64,000 nt of DNA from Paraburkholderia aspalathi (GCF_900116445.1 NZ_FPBH01000010.1:124001-188000), one strand, 5' to 3'. Counted from the first letter of the stretch, positions 18,257 to 27,774 are shown. Translations and numbers: made by a program. The notes: generated by a model from the sequence alone, not told the origin.

Positions 18257-18775
18257 ATGAGTGAAGCACAAACTGCCCATACGCATGGCGCGCCGGTTGT
18301 CGGCGTGCTGATGGGTTCCAGTTCCGACTGGGAAGTGATGAAGAACGCCGTCGCGATTCTGCAAGAATTCGGCGTGCCGTATGAGGCCAAGGTCGTGTCC
18401 GCGCACCGCATGCCCGACGAGATGTTTGCGTATGCCGAGAGCGCGCGTGAGCGCGGTATTCGCGCGATCATCGCAGGTGCGGGCGGCGCGGCGCATCTGC
18501 CGGGCATGCTGGCCGCCAAGACGACGGTGCCGGTGCTCGGCGTGCCGGTGGCGAGCAAGTATCTGAAGGGCGTCGATTCGTTGCATTCGATCGTGCAGAT
18601 GCCCAAAGGCGTGCCGGTCGCCACGTTTGCAATCGGCGAAGCGGGCGCGGCGAATGCGGCGTTGTTCGCGGTGTCGATTCTGAGCGGCACGAGCGCCGAA
18701 TATGCGGAAAAGCTGGCTGCGTTCCGCGTGCGTCAGAACGAAGCGGCCCACGCAATGGTGCTGCCGGCGCTGTAA
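18257..18775 (+). CDS. purE: N5-carboxyaminoimidazole ribonucleotide mutase
   Basis: A 172-residue class I PurE that converts N5-CAIR to CAIR. GVLMGSSSDWEVM binds the phosphate and SAHRMPDEM holds the catalytic histidine; GAGGAAHLPGM is the third motif. The start at 18257 follows AAGGAAG. The product of PurK, encoded next, is the substrate of this enzyme. Confidence 0.97.
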   Translation: MSEAQTAHTHGAPVVGVLMGSSSDWEVMKNAVAILQEFGVPYEAKVVSAHRMPDEMFAYAESARERGIRAIIAGAGGAAHLPGMLAAKTTVPVLGVPVASKYLKGVDSLHSIVQMPKGVPVATFAIGEAGAANAALFAVSILSGTSAEYAEKLAAFRVRQNEAAHAMVLPAL

Positions 18776-18819
18776 GCGCCAAGGCTGATTGCTTTTAGAC
18801 GTCCCCCCTGTCTGACCCC

Positions 18820-18859
18820 CGGCCGGGTGCTGCTATTGCATGAACGCAGCACCCGGCCG
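18820..18859 (+). other. Strong 14-bp hairpin between purE and purK
   Basis: CGGCCGGGTGCTGC (18820-18833) pairs perfectly with GCAGCACCCGGCCG (18846-18859) across a 12-base loop. No T run follows. It ends 15 bases before the purK start and may tune purK expression or protect the purCE message. Confidence 0.65.
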
Positions 18860-18874
18860 CGACCGACCACTAAG

Positions 18875-20071
18875 ATGAACCCAGACAACACACCGGTTTC
18901 ACCGATTCTGCCCGGCGCATGGCTTGGCATGGTCGGTGGCGGCCAGCTCGGCCGCATGTTCTGTTTTGCCGCTCAGGCAATGGGCTATCGCGTTGCCGTG
19001 CTCGACCCGGACGAAACCAGTCCTGCGGGCACGGTTGCCGACCGCCATATCCGTGCGGCTTACGACGACGAAGCGTCGCTCACCGAACTCGCGCGGCTGT
19101 GCGCGGCGGTGTCGACCGAATTCGAGAATGTGCCGGCGGCGAGCCTCGATTTCATGGCGAAAACCACCTTCGTGAGCCCGGCCGGCCGTTGCGTCGCCGT
19201 GGCGCAGGACCGGATCGCCGAGAAGCGTTTTATCGCGTCGTCAGGCGTGACCGTGGCGCCGCACGTGGTGATCGAATCGTCGGACGCGCTGGCCGCGCTC
19301 GACAACGCGAAGCTCGAAGCCGTGCTGCCCGGCATTCTGAAGACTGCACGCATGGGCTACGACGGCAAAGGTCAAATCCGTGTGCGCAACGCCGAGGAAG
19401 TGCGCGAGGCGCATGCGTCGCTCGCAGGGGTTCCGTGTGTGCTCGAAAAGCGCTTGCCGCTGAAGTTCGAAGTGTCCGCGCTGATCGCGCGCGCGGCGAG
19501 CGGCGCGTCGGTGGTATATCCGCTGGCGCAGAATACGCATCGCGACGGCGTGCTGTCGCACACCATCGTGCCTGCGCCGGATGCAAGCCCGACGCTGGTC
19601 CAGCAAGCACAGCAGGCTGCGCTGCAAATCGCGGACAAGCTCGGCTATGTCGGTGTGCTGTGCGTCGAGTTCTTCATTCTCGAAGACGGGTCGCTGGTCG
19701 CCAACGAAATGGCGCCGCGTCCGCATAACTCCGGCCATTACACCGTCGACGCCTGCGCGACCAGCCAGTTCGAACAGCAGGTCCGCGCCATGACCGGCAT
19801 GCCGCTCGGCGACACGCGTCAGCATTCGCCGGCGGTGATGCTGAACATCCTCGGCGACGTCTGGTTCCCAGGCGGCCCGAAGGGCGCGGCGGTCACGCCG
19901 CCGTGGCACGAAGTCGCCGCGATGCCGGCGGCGCGTTTGCATCTGTACGGCAAGGAAGAAGCACGTTGCGGCCGCAAGATGGGTCACGTGAACTTCACGG
20001 CCGCGACACTTGAAGAAGCCCGCACGTCGGCGCGCGATTGCGCGCGGCTCCTGCATATCATCACGGGCTGA
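18875..20071 (+). CDS. purK: 5-(carboxyamino)imidazole ribonucleotide synthase
   Basis: A 398-residue ATP-grasp enzyme that makes N5-CAIR from AIR, bicarbonate and ATP. GMVGGGQLGRM at the N-terminus, KTARMGYDGKGQ in the ATP-grasp B domain and VEFFILEDGSLVANEMAPRPHNSGH at the active site (the last one given in part: NEMAPRPHNSGH) are diagnostic. The start at 18875 matches the family. It is the third gene of the purCEK unit; sua5 follows after 10 bases. Confidence 0.96.
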   Translation: MNPDNTPVSPILPGAWLGMVGGGQLGRMFCFAAQAMGYRVAVLDPDETSPAGTVADRHIRAAYDDEASLTELARLCAAVSTEFENVPAASLDFMAKTTFVSPAGRCVAVAQDRIAEKRFIASSGVTVAPHVVIESSDALAALDNAKLEAVLPGILKTARMGYDGKGQIRVRNAEEVREAHASLAGVPCVLEKRLPLKFEVSALIARAASGASVVYPLAQNTHRDGVLSHTIVPAPDASPTLVQQAQQAALQIADKLGYVGVLCVEFFILEDGSLVANEMAPRPHNSGHYTVDACATSQFEQQVRAMTGMPLGDTRQHSPAVMLNILGDVWFPGGPKGAAVTPPWHEVAAMPAARLHLYGKEEARCGRKMGHVNFTAATLEEARTSARDCARLLHIITG

Positions 20072-20081
20072 CGCGAGCACC

Positions 20082-21134
20082 ATGCCGGATCAAAGCAAAC
20101 CTGCCGAAGGGGGCGCCGCAAGCGCCTTGCCTGTGAGCGCCGAGCAGATCGAACACGCTGCCGCGCTGCTCGACGCGGGCGGCCTCGTCGCGTTCCCCAC
20201 GGAGACGGTCTACGGACTCGGCGGCGACGCCGAAAGTCCGGACGCGGTCGCGCGTATTTACGCGGCGAAGGGCAGGCCGGCGAATCATCCGGTGATCGTG
20301 CATCTGGCGCCGCAGGGCGATCCGAACTACTGGGTCGAGCATTTGCCGGCGGAAGCGCAGCGTTTGATCGATGCGTTCTGGCCGGGGCCGCTCACGTTGA
20401 TCCTGAAGCGTGCCGAGCGGATCAATGCAGCCGTGAGCGGCGGCCAGGATTCAGTGGGTTTGCGCTGCCCGTCGCATCCGGTTGCGCAGGCTTTGCTCGA
20501 AGCGTTCAGTGCGTTGCGCGGCGGACATGGCGGCGTGGCTGCGCCGTCGGCGAATCGATTTGGTCACGTGAGCCCAACTACGGCGCAGCACGTGCGCGAC
20601 GAGTTCGGCAGCGCGATTCACGTGCTGGACGGTGGCGCATCTGACGTCGGAATCGAATCGACGATTCTGGATTTGTCGCGCGGATTTCCGGCGCTGTTGA
20701 GACCTGGTCGCGTAACGCCGCAGGATATCGCCGACGTGCTCGGCGAGGCGCCACGCCTGCCCGACGGTTCGGATGCCACGACACCGCGCGTTTCGGGGAC
20801 GTTGAAGGCGCACTATGCGCCGCGCACGCCGTTGGCCTTGCTGCCTTTTGATGCGTTGCAGATGTTGCTCGCGGCGCGTCAGAGCGACGAACGCGTGGCC
20901 TTGGTAGCGCGTGCTTCCCGCGCAGGAGAGTGGGCTCATGCCGAGGGCGTGCATTTCATTGCCGCGCCTGAAGATCCGCACGTCTATGCGCGCGAGTTGT
21001 ATGGCCTGCTAAGGGCGCTCGATCGCGCGGACGTGAGCCGGATTCTCATCGAGAAGTTGCCGGACACGATCGAGTGGATCGCTGTGAACGATCGGCTCGG
21101 CCGGGCCGCGGCTGCATTCGAAGCGCAAGGGTAG
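20082..21134 (+). CDS. sua5: Sua5-type threonylcarbamoyl-AMP synthase
   Basis: A 350-residue two-domain enzyme that makes threonylcarbamoyl-AMP from threonine, bicarbonate and ATP for the t6A37 tRNA modification. The YrdC domain (about 1-210) shows GGLVAFPTETVYGLGG and KGRPANHPVIVH; a Sua5 C-terminal domain follows after GTLKAHYAPRTP. Length separates it from the short TsaC form. It lies 10 bases after purK and is probably cotranscribed. Confidence 0.93.
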   Translation: MPDQSKPAEGGAASALPVSAEQIEHAAALLDAGGLVAFPTETVYGLGGDAESPDAVARIYAAKGRPANHPVIVHLAPQGDPNYWVEHLPAEAQRLIDAFWPGPLTLILKRAERINAAVSGGQDSVGLRCPSHPVAQALLEAFSALRGGHGGVAAPSANRFGHVSPTTAQHVRDEFGSAIHVLDGGASDVGIESTILDLSRGFPALLRPGRVTPQDIADVLGEAPRLPDGSDATTPRVSGTLKAHYAPRTPLALLPFDALQMLLAARQSDERVALVARASRAGEWAHAEGVHFIAAPEDPHVYARELYGLLRALDRADVSRILIEKLPDTIEWIAVNDRLGRAAAAFEAQG

Positions 21135-21230
21135 GGACTGCCTGATTGGTACGGCTTGCTCACCGGCGCCGCCACAATCCGTTGTAGCAACCCGTCGTCT
21201 CAACCGCTGTGCCGCGCGCAACAAACATAA

Positions 21231-21268
21231 ATAAAAAACGCCCGGCTTGACCAGCAAGCCGGGCGTTT
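21231..21268 (-). terminator. Terminator for the GDSL lipoprotein gene
   Basis: AAACGCCCGGCTT / AAGCCGGGCGTTT forms a 13-bp stem around a 7-base loop; the minus strand then reads TTT after the stem within a T/A-rich stretch. It may also stop transcription from sua5 on the plus strand. Confidence 0.85.
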
Positions 21269-21310
21269 GCAGAACTCGCATCCTGCTGCCGCTACGCGGC
21301 AACCCTCAAC

Positions 21311-22564
21311 TTATTTCCCCAATCCCGTCGCAGCGATCTGCTGCTGAACGTACTGCGCGAACAAGGCGTGCAAGTGCGTGCTCGGATGGACCAGGTCGGC
21401 GAACATGTAGGTCTGGTCAGCGCCGGCCACCGTGTAAGTCTGCGGCGAGCAGAACAGCGACGAGCCGAACTGGGCACCATACTGTGCCGGGGTCAGCCCG
21501 TTCGTTGCGCTCGGATTGGCGGTGGCGTACGCGGTTGCGTTGGTCACCATCGACGTCAGGTTACACGCCGTACCGGTGTTGGACACCGTGAAGCCCAGCG
21601 CCTGGTAGTTCGGCAACTGCTGATCAATCCACGTGAACGCATCGGCCACGATGACCTTGCCCGTGCCCAGCAGGCCGAGCGACGTCATGGTTTGGACCAG
21701 AATGCCGTTATACGCCGCGGTAATCCCCGACAGGAGCGCAGCCGCACCAGGCGAGGCTGCGTTGGCCTGAACGCCTTGCGGCGTATTGCCGATGTCCGGC
21801 ACCGTCGACACCACCACGTGGGTCGCGCCCGAGTTGACGATGGTCTGGATTTGCGCGGCGAGCTGCGTGGCGGCTGTCGCGATCTGGGGGTTGGCCAGCT
21901 GCTGCAGGTAGCCGGCGATGAACTGTACCTGGCCTGCCTGCGTGTTCGGCAGTTTGCCGGCCTGCACGAGCAGCGGATATTGCGTCTGCAGCGCGGTGGC
22001 GAGCGCCGTCAGGTTGGCGGTGGTCCCAGCGAACTGGAAGATGTCGTTCGCGCCGCCGTTCACCAGCACGAGCTGGTTCGCGTTGAAGCTCGTATGCGCG
22101 CCCAGGTAGTTCGCCACCTGGGTCACCACCGGCACGGTCGTTGCCGCCGCGTTGTTCGGTGCCCAACCTTCGCCCTGGGCGTTCACGACGTCAGAGCCGC
22201 CTTGTGCGTAGCCGAACCCGCCCGTCGCAACCAGCGGTTGACCGAAGCCGCCCACATACGCGGCAGTCAACGTGCTGCCGTAGTACTCCGCGACCTTCTG
22301 GGTCCACACTTCACCCGGGTTCGTCGTGAAGCGGCCGCCGCCGAAGCTCGACTGAATCACCGGCGCGTACGTGCCGACATCCGACAAGCTGTCGCCAAAC
22401 GAAACGACCTGCAATTTCACGCCGCCTGCCGGCGTGCTGCTGCTCGAACTGTTGTTGTTATCGCTGCCGCCGCCACAAGCCGCGAGCAGTGCAAACGCCG
22501 CACTGGCGATGGCGATCTGCGTGACGCGGACGAAATTGCGTTTCCTCGATGCTGTTTGTTTCAT
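21311..22564 (-). CDS. Secreted GDSL/SGNH-family esterase lipoprotein
   Basis: A 417-residue predicted lipoprotein hydrolase. The signal sequence ends with lipobox LLAAC (Cys30), followed by a Gly/Ser/Asn linker. Block I VVSFGDSLSDVGT places the nucleophile at Ser59. LVNGGANDIFQF fits block III. The catalytic Asp-His pair lies near the C-terminus in MFADLVHPSTHLH. This type cleaves ester or lipid substrates at the cell surface; the natural substrate is unknown. It stands alone with its own terminator. Confidence 0.9.
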   Translation of the reverse strand: MKQTASRKRNFVRVTQIAIASAAFALLAACGGGSDNNNSSSSSTPAGGVKLQVVSFGDSLSDVGTYAPVIQSSFGGGRFTTNPGEVWTQKVAEYYGSTLTAAYVGGFGQPLVATGGFGYAQGGSDVVNAQGEGWAPNNAAATTVPVVTQVANYLGAHTSFNANQLVLVNGGANDIFQFAGTTANLTALATALQTQYPLLVQAGKLPNTQAGQVQFIAGYLQQLANPQIATAATQLAAQIQTIVNSGATHVVVSTVPDIGNTPQGVQANAASPGAAALLSGITAAYNGILVQTMTSLGLLGTGKVIVADAFTWIDQQLPNYQALGFTVSNTGTACNLTSMVTNATAYATANPSATNGLTPAQYGAQFGSSLFCSPQTYTVAGADQTYMFADLVHPSTHLHALFAQYVQQQIAATGLGK

Positions 22565-22658
22565 GTTGACTACATCTCCTCGTATGTGTGGCCCTTATGC
22601 CATGTGTTGCAGGCAGCGCCCACCGCGTCGGCGGCATGACGACAGCTTACAGAATCTT

Positions 22659-23609
22659 CTACGGCCTGCGCGGTGTTTGAAACGCGGCCGTATGCTTATC
22701 TTCAATGCTTGTAGCGCCGCTGGAAGCAGCGACAGCGGCACCCGCACCCGCAGCGCGGCCCGCGTGATAAGCCGCGGCCCATGCGGGCGGTGCGAACAGC
22801 GCGCGCAACTTGTTGCGCCAGCCTCGCACGCTCACGAAATCGGCGGCCATTGACCCCCATTCGTGAAACGTCGCCTTCAACGGGTTATAGGTGTGAAGCG
22901 GTTCGACGATGCCGTACGCCGGCGCGTCGCGCGGATCTTCCTCGACATAGCTGCCGAACAGGCGATCCCAGATCACCAGCACGCCGGCATAGTTGCGGTC
23001 GATATAGCGGTCGTTGCGTGCGTGATGCACGCGGTGAATCGACGGCGTGTTGAGCACGTATTCGAGCCAGCCGAGTTTGCCGATCGCCTGGGTGTGCACG
23101 AAGAACTGGAAGCCGAGATTGATCAGCACGATCGCGACGATCTGCTTCGGCGGAAAGCCGAACACGGCGAGCGGAATCCAGAACAGCCACATGCCGGCAA
23201 TCGGATACATCAGGCTCTGGCGGAAGGCGGTCGAAAAATTCATCCGCTCCGACGAGTGATGCACGACATGCGCGGCCCACAGCCAGCGCACGCGGTGGCT
23301 GCACCGGTGAAACCAGTAATAGAGCAGATCCTGAGCGGCGAACAGCACGACGAACGACACCCAGCTCGCCTGCCACGTATAGACGCGATAGTGATCGTAG
23401 AAAAATGCATAGACGGGGATGATCACGAGCCACGCGAGCTTGTCGGCGGCTTGCTGCATCAGCGCGAGCGCGGCGTTGCAGAACGTGTCGCGCCAGCTAT
23501 AGAGCTGCGCGCCGGGGCGCGTACGCCGCAGGTGCCACGCCTCCCAGCCAATGCATGCGAGAAAGACTGGCGCCATGGCGAGCAGCAGCAATTCGGCATC
23601 GAATTGCAT
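22659..23609 (-). CDS. Sterol desaturase / fatty acid hydroxylase superfamily protein
   Basis: A 316-residue integral membrane di-iron protein. The histidine clusters are in order: HRCSH, HVVHHS and, further on, HRVHHARND, with hydrophobic segments before and between. LLYYWFHRCSHRVRWLWAAH is typical. Bacterial members hydroxylate or desaturate lipids (for example ornithine lipids or hopanoids); the substrate is not evident. The N-terminal half is mostly membrane-embedded, and the Ala-rich C-terminal tail looks disordered. Confidence 0.9.
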   Translation of the reverse strand: MQFDAELLLLAMAPVFLACIGWEAWHLRRTRPGAQLYSWRDTFCNAALALMQQAADKLAWLVIIPVYAFFYDHYRVYTWQASWVSFVVLFAAQDLLYYWFHRCSHRVRWLWAAHVVHHSSERMNFSTAFRQSLMYPIAGMWLFWIPLAVFGFPPKQIVAIVLINLGFQFFVHTQAIGKLGWLEYVLNTPSIHRVHHARNDRYIDRNYAGVLVIWDRLFGSYVEEDPRDAPAYGIVEPLHTYNPLKATFHEWGSMAADFVSVRGWRNKLRALFAPPAWAAAYHAGRAAGAGAAVAASSGATSIEDKHTAAFQTPRRP

Positions 23610-23804
23610 TGTGTCTTCCTCCGCGGTCCCTTGCCGCTGCGCTTGCCGCAGCGGACGTTGTCGTTATCGTTTGATTGGGCCACGCTTTCGTAACGGCTGC
23701 GTGGCTCGTGCGCTACGCATAATGTTTTACGCGCGCCTCAAACACTGCCCGACAGCGTACACGCTTGGGCGCATTGCCGCGCGTGGCTTCTATAGAAGGA
23801 ATCC

Positions 23805-25469
23805 TCAATGGGTGCCGCGCTTGTGCGGGTTTTTCCTGGGCTTGCTGCCGCGCGGTTCGGCGACGGGGTCGGAGACTTTCGTGAATCCCTGGGACGGTCC
23901 CTGATAGACCCATTCGAGCAAGGCGTCGTGCGCGGCGCGCGCGGCCTCCGAATGCGGGTCGTTGATCAGGCTCACCACCACGTAGCTGTTGCCGTCCGCC
24001 GAGGCCACGTAACCGGCGATCGCACGCACGTCGCGCAGGGTGCCGGTCTTGATGTGTGCGTTGCCGCCCGCGCCCTGGTTGGTCAAGCGGTTGCGCATGG
24101 TGCCGTCGACGCCCGCAATCGGCAGCGACTCCACGAACACCTGGGCGACCGGGCTCGCATTGGCCCGCTGCAGCAGATCGGCGAGCGAGAGCGCGGTAAC
24201 GTGCTCGTCGCGCGACAGGCCCGAGCCGTTGTCGAGCGTCATGTATTGCATGTCGACGCTGTCGCGGCGCAGAAAGTCCTCGATGGCGCGCGCCGATTTC
24301 GCGGGCGTGGCGGGCCCTTTTTCTTCCGTGGCGCCGATCGTCAGGAACAGGTTGCGCGCCATCGTGTTGTTACTGAACTTGTTGATGTCGCGAACGATGT
24401 CGGAGAGCATCGGCCCCTGGTGCGTGGCGACGAGGCGCGCGCCGACCGGCACGGGGCCTTCGCGGGTCGCGCCGCTGAACGTGCCGCCGGTTTGCTGCCA
24501 CAGGGCCAGGAACCCGCCCGCGAAGAATGCGGAGTGATCGAGCACCGCGACGTTGATCGTGCGCGGGCCGCAGCGCACCGAGTAGTCGCCGTCGAACGAG
24601 GCCACCACGGTGCCGTTCGGCTGCGGCGTGACGGTGGGCGAGACGGAGGCGGCGTCGCCGCGGCACGGGCCGTTGACGGCGTGCATCTGGTTGTCGATCT
24701 GTAGCTGCGAGAGCGCGGGCAGCACGTCGATGGCGACGCTGCCGTCCGGCGAAGGCGTCAGCGTGAACGACAGCGATTTGAAGGCGTACAGCAGCGGATC
24801 GGGGCCGACGTTGTACGGCGCGGTGGCGTCGTCGTCGAACGGCGGCAGATCGCGCGTGGAGGCGTCGAAATAGCGCTTGTCGAGCACCAGCGCGCCATCG
24901 ATGCCGTTGATCCCCGCCTTGTGGATCTTCTGCACGAGGTCGATCAGTTCTTCGGGCACGAGTTTCGGATCGCCCGTGCCCTGAATGTACAGATTGCCGT
25001 GCAGCACGCCGTTGGCGTCGAGCGTGCCGTCCGCATAGGCGCTCGTGCGCCAGCGATATTCCGGGCCGAGGATCGACAGGCCGGAGTAGGTGGTGACGAG
25101 TTTCATCGTCGAGGCGGGCATCATCGGCTTGCCGGCGTTCAAGGCGAGGATCGGCGTGCGGTCGCCCACTTTCTCGACCACCACGCTGATCGACGACAAA
25201 GGCACATGCGCGCGCTGCAGGCCGACCATGACCGATTGCGGCAACACCGTGGTGACGTTGACGCTCGGGTGGGTTGCCTTGATGCGCGCCTGCGCGGCAA
25301 GCGGCAGCGCCGCGCCGCCGCTGCCGAGCGCGGCGCAGGCAAGCAGCAACGCCGCCGAGCGCGGTGCGAATCGGCGAGGCAGAGAGTCGGCAACAGAAGA
25401 AGGCAGCGGACGCAGCGCTACACGGCGTGCGAGAGAGTGCAAAAAAGCGGGCAAAAAAGCGTGCGTCAT
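23805..25469 (-). CDS. dacB: D-alanyl-D-alanine carboxypeptidase/endopeptidase (PBP4, S13 family)
   Basis: A periplasmic PBP4-type peptidase that trims or cuts peptidoglycan peptide cross-links. From the start at 25469 it has 554 residues. The catalytic triad motifs are SxxK as ASTMK (Ser120, Lys123), SxN as SNN in NKFSNNTMAR, and KTG in HIKTGTL. The large insertion typical of class C PBPs lies between SxxK and SxN. The N-terminus is uncertain: no ATG has a good ribosome site, the frame is open to 25589, and the signal peptide (SAALLLACAALGSG) begins only near residue 38. The basic C-terminal tail (GSKPRKNPHKRGTH) is unusual. Confidence 0.92.
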   Translation of the reverse strand: MTHAFLPAFLHSLARRVALRPLPSSVADSLPRRFAPRSAALLLACAALGSGGAALPLAAQARIKATHPSVNVTTVLPQSVMVGLQRAHVPLSSISVVVEKVGDRTPILALNAGKPMMPASTMKLVTTYSGLSILGPEYRWRTSAYADGTLDANGVLHGNLYIQGTGDPKLVPEELIDLVQKIHKAGINGIDGALVLDKRYFDASTRDLPPFDDDATAPYNVGPDPLLYAFKSLSFTLTPSPDGSVAIDVLPALSQLQIDNQMHAVNGPCRGDAASVSPTVTPQPNGTVVASFDGDYSVRCGPRTINVAVLDHSAFFAGGFLALWQQTGGTFSGATREGPVPVGARLVATHQGPMLSDIVRDINKFSNNTMARNLFLTIGATEEKGPATPAKSARAIEDFLRRDSVDMQYMTLDNGSGLSRDEHVTALSLADLLQRANASPVAQVFVESLPIAGVDGTMRNRLTNQGAGGNAHIKTGTLRDVRAIAGYVASADGNSYVVVSLINDPHSEAARAAHDALLEWVYQGPSQGFTKVSDPVAEPRGSKPRKNPHKRGTH

Positions 25470-25685
25470 GGACAGGCGAGGAGGCAAGATTTCGGGGCGC
25501 GGTGGCGCGCGGCAATCCAGAGTGTGTCGAAGCATTGCGTGGCGCGCGAAAAACCGCGGCGCGACGCAAAGCGCCCATTGTAGAGACATGCCGCCACGCT
25601 GCGGTGAAAAAGCGTCGGGTGGCGCGCACGTCAGGGCCGGGCGCTAGAATGCGGCATCATCAAATGTTTCGGGACCGTACCAACC

Positions 25686-26348
25686 ATGCGCATATTGCTT
25701 GTCGAAGACGACCGGATGATCGCCGAAGGCGTACGCAAGGCGCTACGCGGTGAAGGCTTCGCGGTCGACTGGGTGGAAGACGGCGAAGCGGCGCTCAGCG
25801 CCGCGGCCAGCCAACCTTACGATCTGGTGCTGCTCGATCTCGGCCTGCCCAAACGCGACGGGCTCGACGTGCTGCGCACGCTGCGCGCCAAGGGCCAGGC
25901 CATTCCGGTGCTGATCGTCACCGCGCGCGACGCGGTTGCCGATCGGGTCAAAGGCCTCGACGCCGGCGCGGACGACTACCTCGTCAAACCTTTCGATCTC
26001 GACGAACTCGGCGCCCGCATGCGCGCGTTGATCCGCCGCCAATCGGGCCGCAGCGATTCGACGATTCGCCACGGCAATCTGACGCTCGATCCGGCCTCGC
26101 ATCAGGTCACGCTGGACGGCGCGCCGGTCGCGTTGTCTGCGCGTGAATTCGCGCTGCTCGAAGCGTTGATCGCACGGCCCGGCGCAGTGCTTTCCAAGAG
26201 CCAGCTCGAAGAAAAAATGTACGGCTGGGGCGAGGAAATCGGCAGCAATACGGTCGAGGTCTACATCCACGCGCTGCGCAAGAAGCTCGGCGCGGATCTG
26301 ATCCGCAATGTGCGCGGTCTTGGTTACATGATCGCCAAGGACGCCTGA
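25686..26348 (+). CDS. OmpR-family response regulator (PmrA/QseB/TctD-like)
   Basis: A 220-residue regulator: receiver domain (about 1-115) with acidic pocket EDD at 7-9, phospho-acceptor Asp51 in LVLLDLGLP and Lys in LVKPFD; winged-helix domain (about 125-218) with SNTVEVYIHALRKKLG and the final wing VRGLGYM. It sits 4 bases before its kinase gene. Two PmrA-type boxes upstream of the degP-like gene suggest a direct target. QseB or PmrA would be the closest well-studied relatives; I cannot choose between them. Confidence 0.94.
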   Translation: MRILLVEDDRMIAEGVRKALRGEGFAVDWVEDGEAALSAAASQPYDLVLLDLGLPKRDGLDVLRTLRAKGQAIPVLIVTARDAVADRVKGLDAGADDYLVKPFDLDELGARMRALIRRQSGRSDSTIRHGNLTLDPASHQVTLDGAPVALSAREFALLEALIARPGAVLSKSQLEEKMYGWGEEIGSNTVEVYIHALRKKLGADLIRNVRGLGYMIAKDA

Positions 26349-26352
26349 GCCG

Positions 26353-27654
26353 ATGCGTTCGATTCGTCGTCAATTGTTGTTCTGGCTGCTGGCGCTGGTG
26401 TTGCTCGGCGTCGGCATTGCGGGTTGGCTGATTTACCGGCAAGCGCTTGCCGAAGCCAACGAACTGTTCGATTACCAGTTGGAGCAGATCGCCGCGGCGC
26501 TGCCGTCGGAACCGTTCTCCCAGGTGCTCGGTTCGCGCGACACCGGCGACGAAGGCATCGTGCTGCAGATCTGGAATCGCAACGGCGTGTTGATGTACTA
26601 CTCGCGCCCGCGTGCGCCCCTCGCGCCGCGCGCCGAACTCGGGTTTTCAACCGAGCACACGGAACGTGGAGATTGGCGTGTGTACGGCGCGATCGTCGGC
26701 GATAACGTCGTGCAGCTGGCGCAACCGGTTTCGGTGCGTAACCGGCTCGCGGCGAATGTCGCGTTGCGCACTTTGTGGCCGTTGATCGTGCTGCTGCCGC
26801 TGTTGGGCGTGGCGGTGTGGGTCGTTGTCGGGCGCGGGCTGAGGCCGTTGCGGCGCGTGACCAGCGCGCTCGACGCCCGTCACCCCGAGGCGCTCGATCC
26901 CTTGCCCGATCAGCGTCTGCCGCTCGAAGTGCAGCCGCTCGTGCGCGCGTTGAACGGCCTGCTCGAACGGCTCGCCACTGCGCTCGATATTCAGAAAGCA
27001 TTCGTCGCCGATGCCGCGCACGAATTGCGCACGCCGCTTGCCGCCGTGCAGATCCAGTCGCAACTGGTGGCTCGCGCGAAAGACGACACCACGCGCAGCG
27101 AAGCGCTGGCCGATCTGCAGGCGGGTGTCACGCGCGCCACACGTCTTGCCGAGCAATTGCTGGCGCTCGCGCGTTCGGAGCCGGACGGCGTCGCCGCGAC
27201 GAACGCGATCGATTTGCGCGCGCTGCTGCAGGACTGTGTGGTGGCGTACGCGCCGCTTGCGCAGAACCGCGGCGTCGATCTCGGCATCGAGGCGAGCGAA
27301 CCCGCCACGGTGATCGGCGACGCCGACGCGCTGCGGGTCATGTTCAACAACCTCGTTGATAACGCAACCAAATACACGCCGCGAGGCGGCCGTGTCGACG
27401 TGAGTCTGCATGTGGAGGAGGGACATCCGGTGGTGCGGATTGCTGATAGCGGGCCGGGCATCGAACCGGCCGAACGCGAGCGCGTGTTCGATCGCTTCTA
27501 CCGGGCCGGCGCCAGCGCGAACCGGGTGCGCACCGATGTGGCGGGCAGCGGCCTGGGCCTTGCGATCGTGCGCCGCATCGCCACGCAACATCATGCGGCG
27601 GTGAAGCTCGACGAATCGGCGACAGGTGGTTTGCAGGTTGACGTGCGCTTCTGA
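26353..27654 (+). CDS. QseC/PmrB-like sensor histidine kinase
   Basis: A 433-residue inner-membrane kinase. TM1 spans about 8-27, a short periplasmic sensor follows (about 30-135), and TM2 spans about 141-160. The H box is FVADAAHELRTPL with His223. N box (FNNLVDNATKYTP), D/F box (IADSGPGIEP) and G box (GSGLGLAIVRRIA) are intact. The sensor part is small and has no metal-binding Glu-x-x-Glu motif that I can see. It is cotranscribed with the response regulator. Confidence 0.94.
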   Translation: MRSIRRQLLFWLLALVLLGVGIAGWLIYRQALAEANELFDYQLEQIAAALPSEPFSQVLGSRDTGDEGIVLQIWNRNGVLMYYSRPRAPLAPRAELGFSTEHTERGDWRVYGAIVGDNVVQLAQPVSVRNRLAANVALRTLWPLIVLLPLLGVAVWVVVGRGLRPLRRVTSALDARHPEALDPLPDQRLPLEVQPLVRALNGLLERLATALDIQKAFVADAAHELRTPLAAVQIQSQLVARAKDDTTRSEALADLQAGVTRATRLAEQLLALARSEPDGVAATNAIDLRALLQDCVVAYAPLAQNRGVDLGIEASEPATVIGDADALRVMFNNLVDNATKYTPRGGRVDVSLHVEEGHPVVRIADSGPGIEPAERERVFDRFYRAGASANRVRTDVAGSGLGLAIVRRIATQHHAAVKLDESATGGLQVDVRF

Positions 27655-27703
27655 GGGTGAGGCTTTCTGTTCGTAAAGTGACTCGAACGTGGATCGAACG
27701 TGG

Positions 27704-27774
27704 CTTAAGCGAGGCTTAAACAAGCCTCAACAATGGGCTTGAAGCGATCTGGCGCTGCTTAAGACTCTTTTAAG
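27704..27774 (+). promoter_or_regulatory. Two PmrA/QseB-type direct-repeat boxes upstream of the degP-like gene
   Basis: CTTAAG-N5-CTTAAA (27704-27720) and CTTAAG-N5-TTTAAG (27758-27774) both fit the known PmrA box YTTAAK-N5-YTTAAK, with at most one end base off. They lie 60-130 bases before the protease start and just after the kinase gene. A 9-bp direct repeat CGAACGTGG is found just upstream (27684-27703). I infer binding by the adjacent response regulator. Confidence 0.65.
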
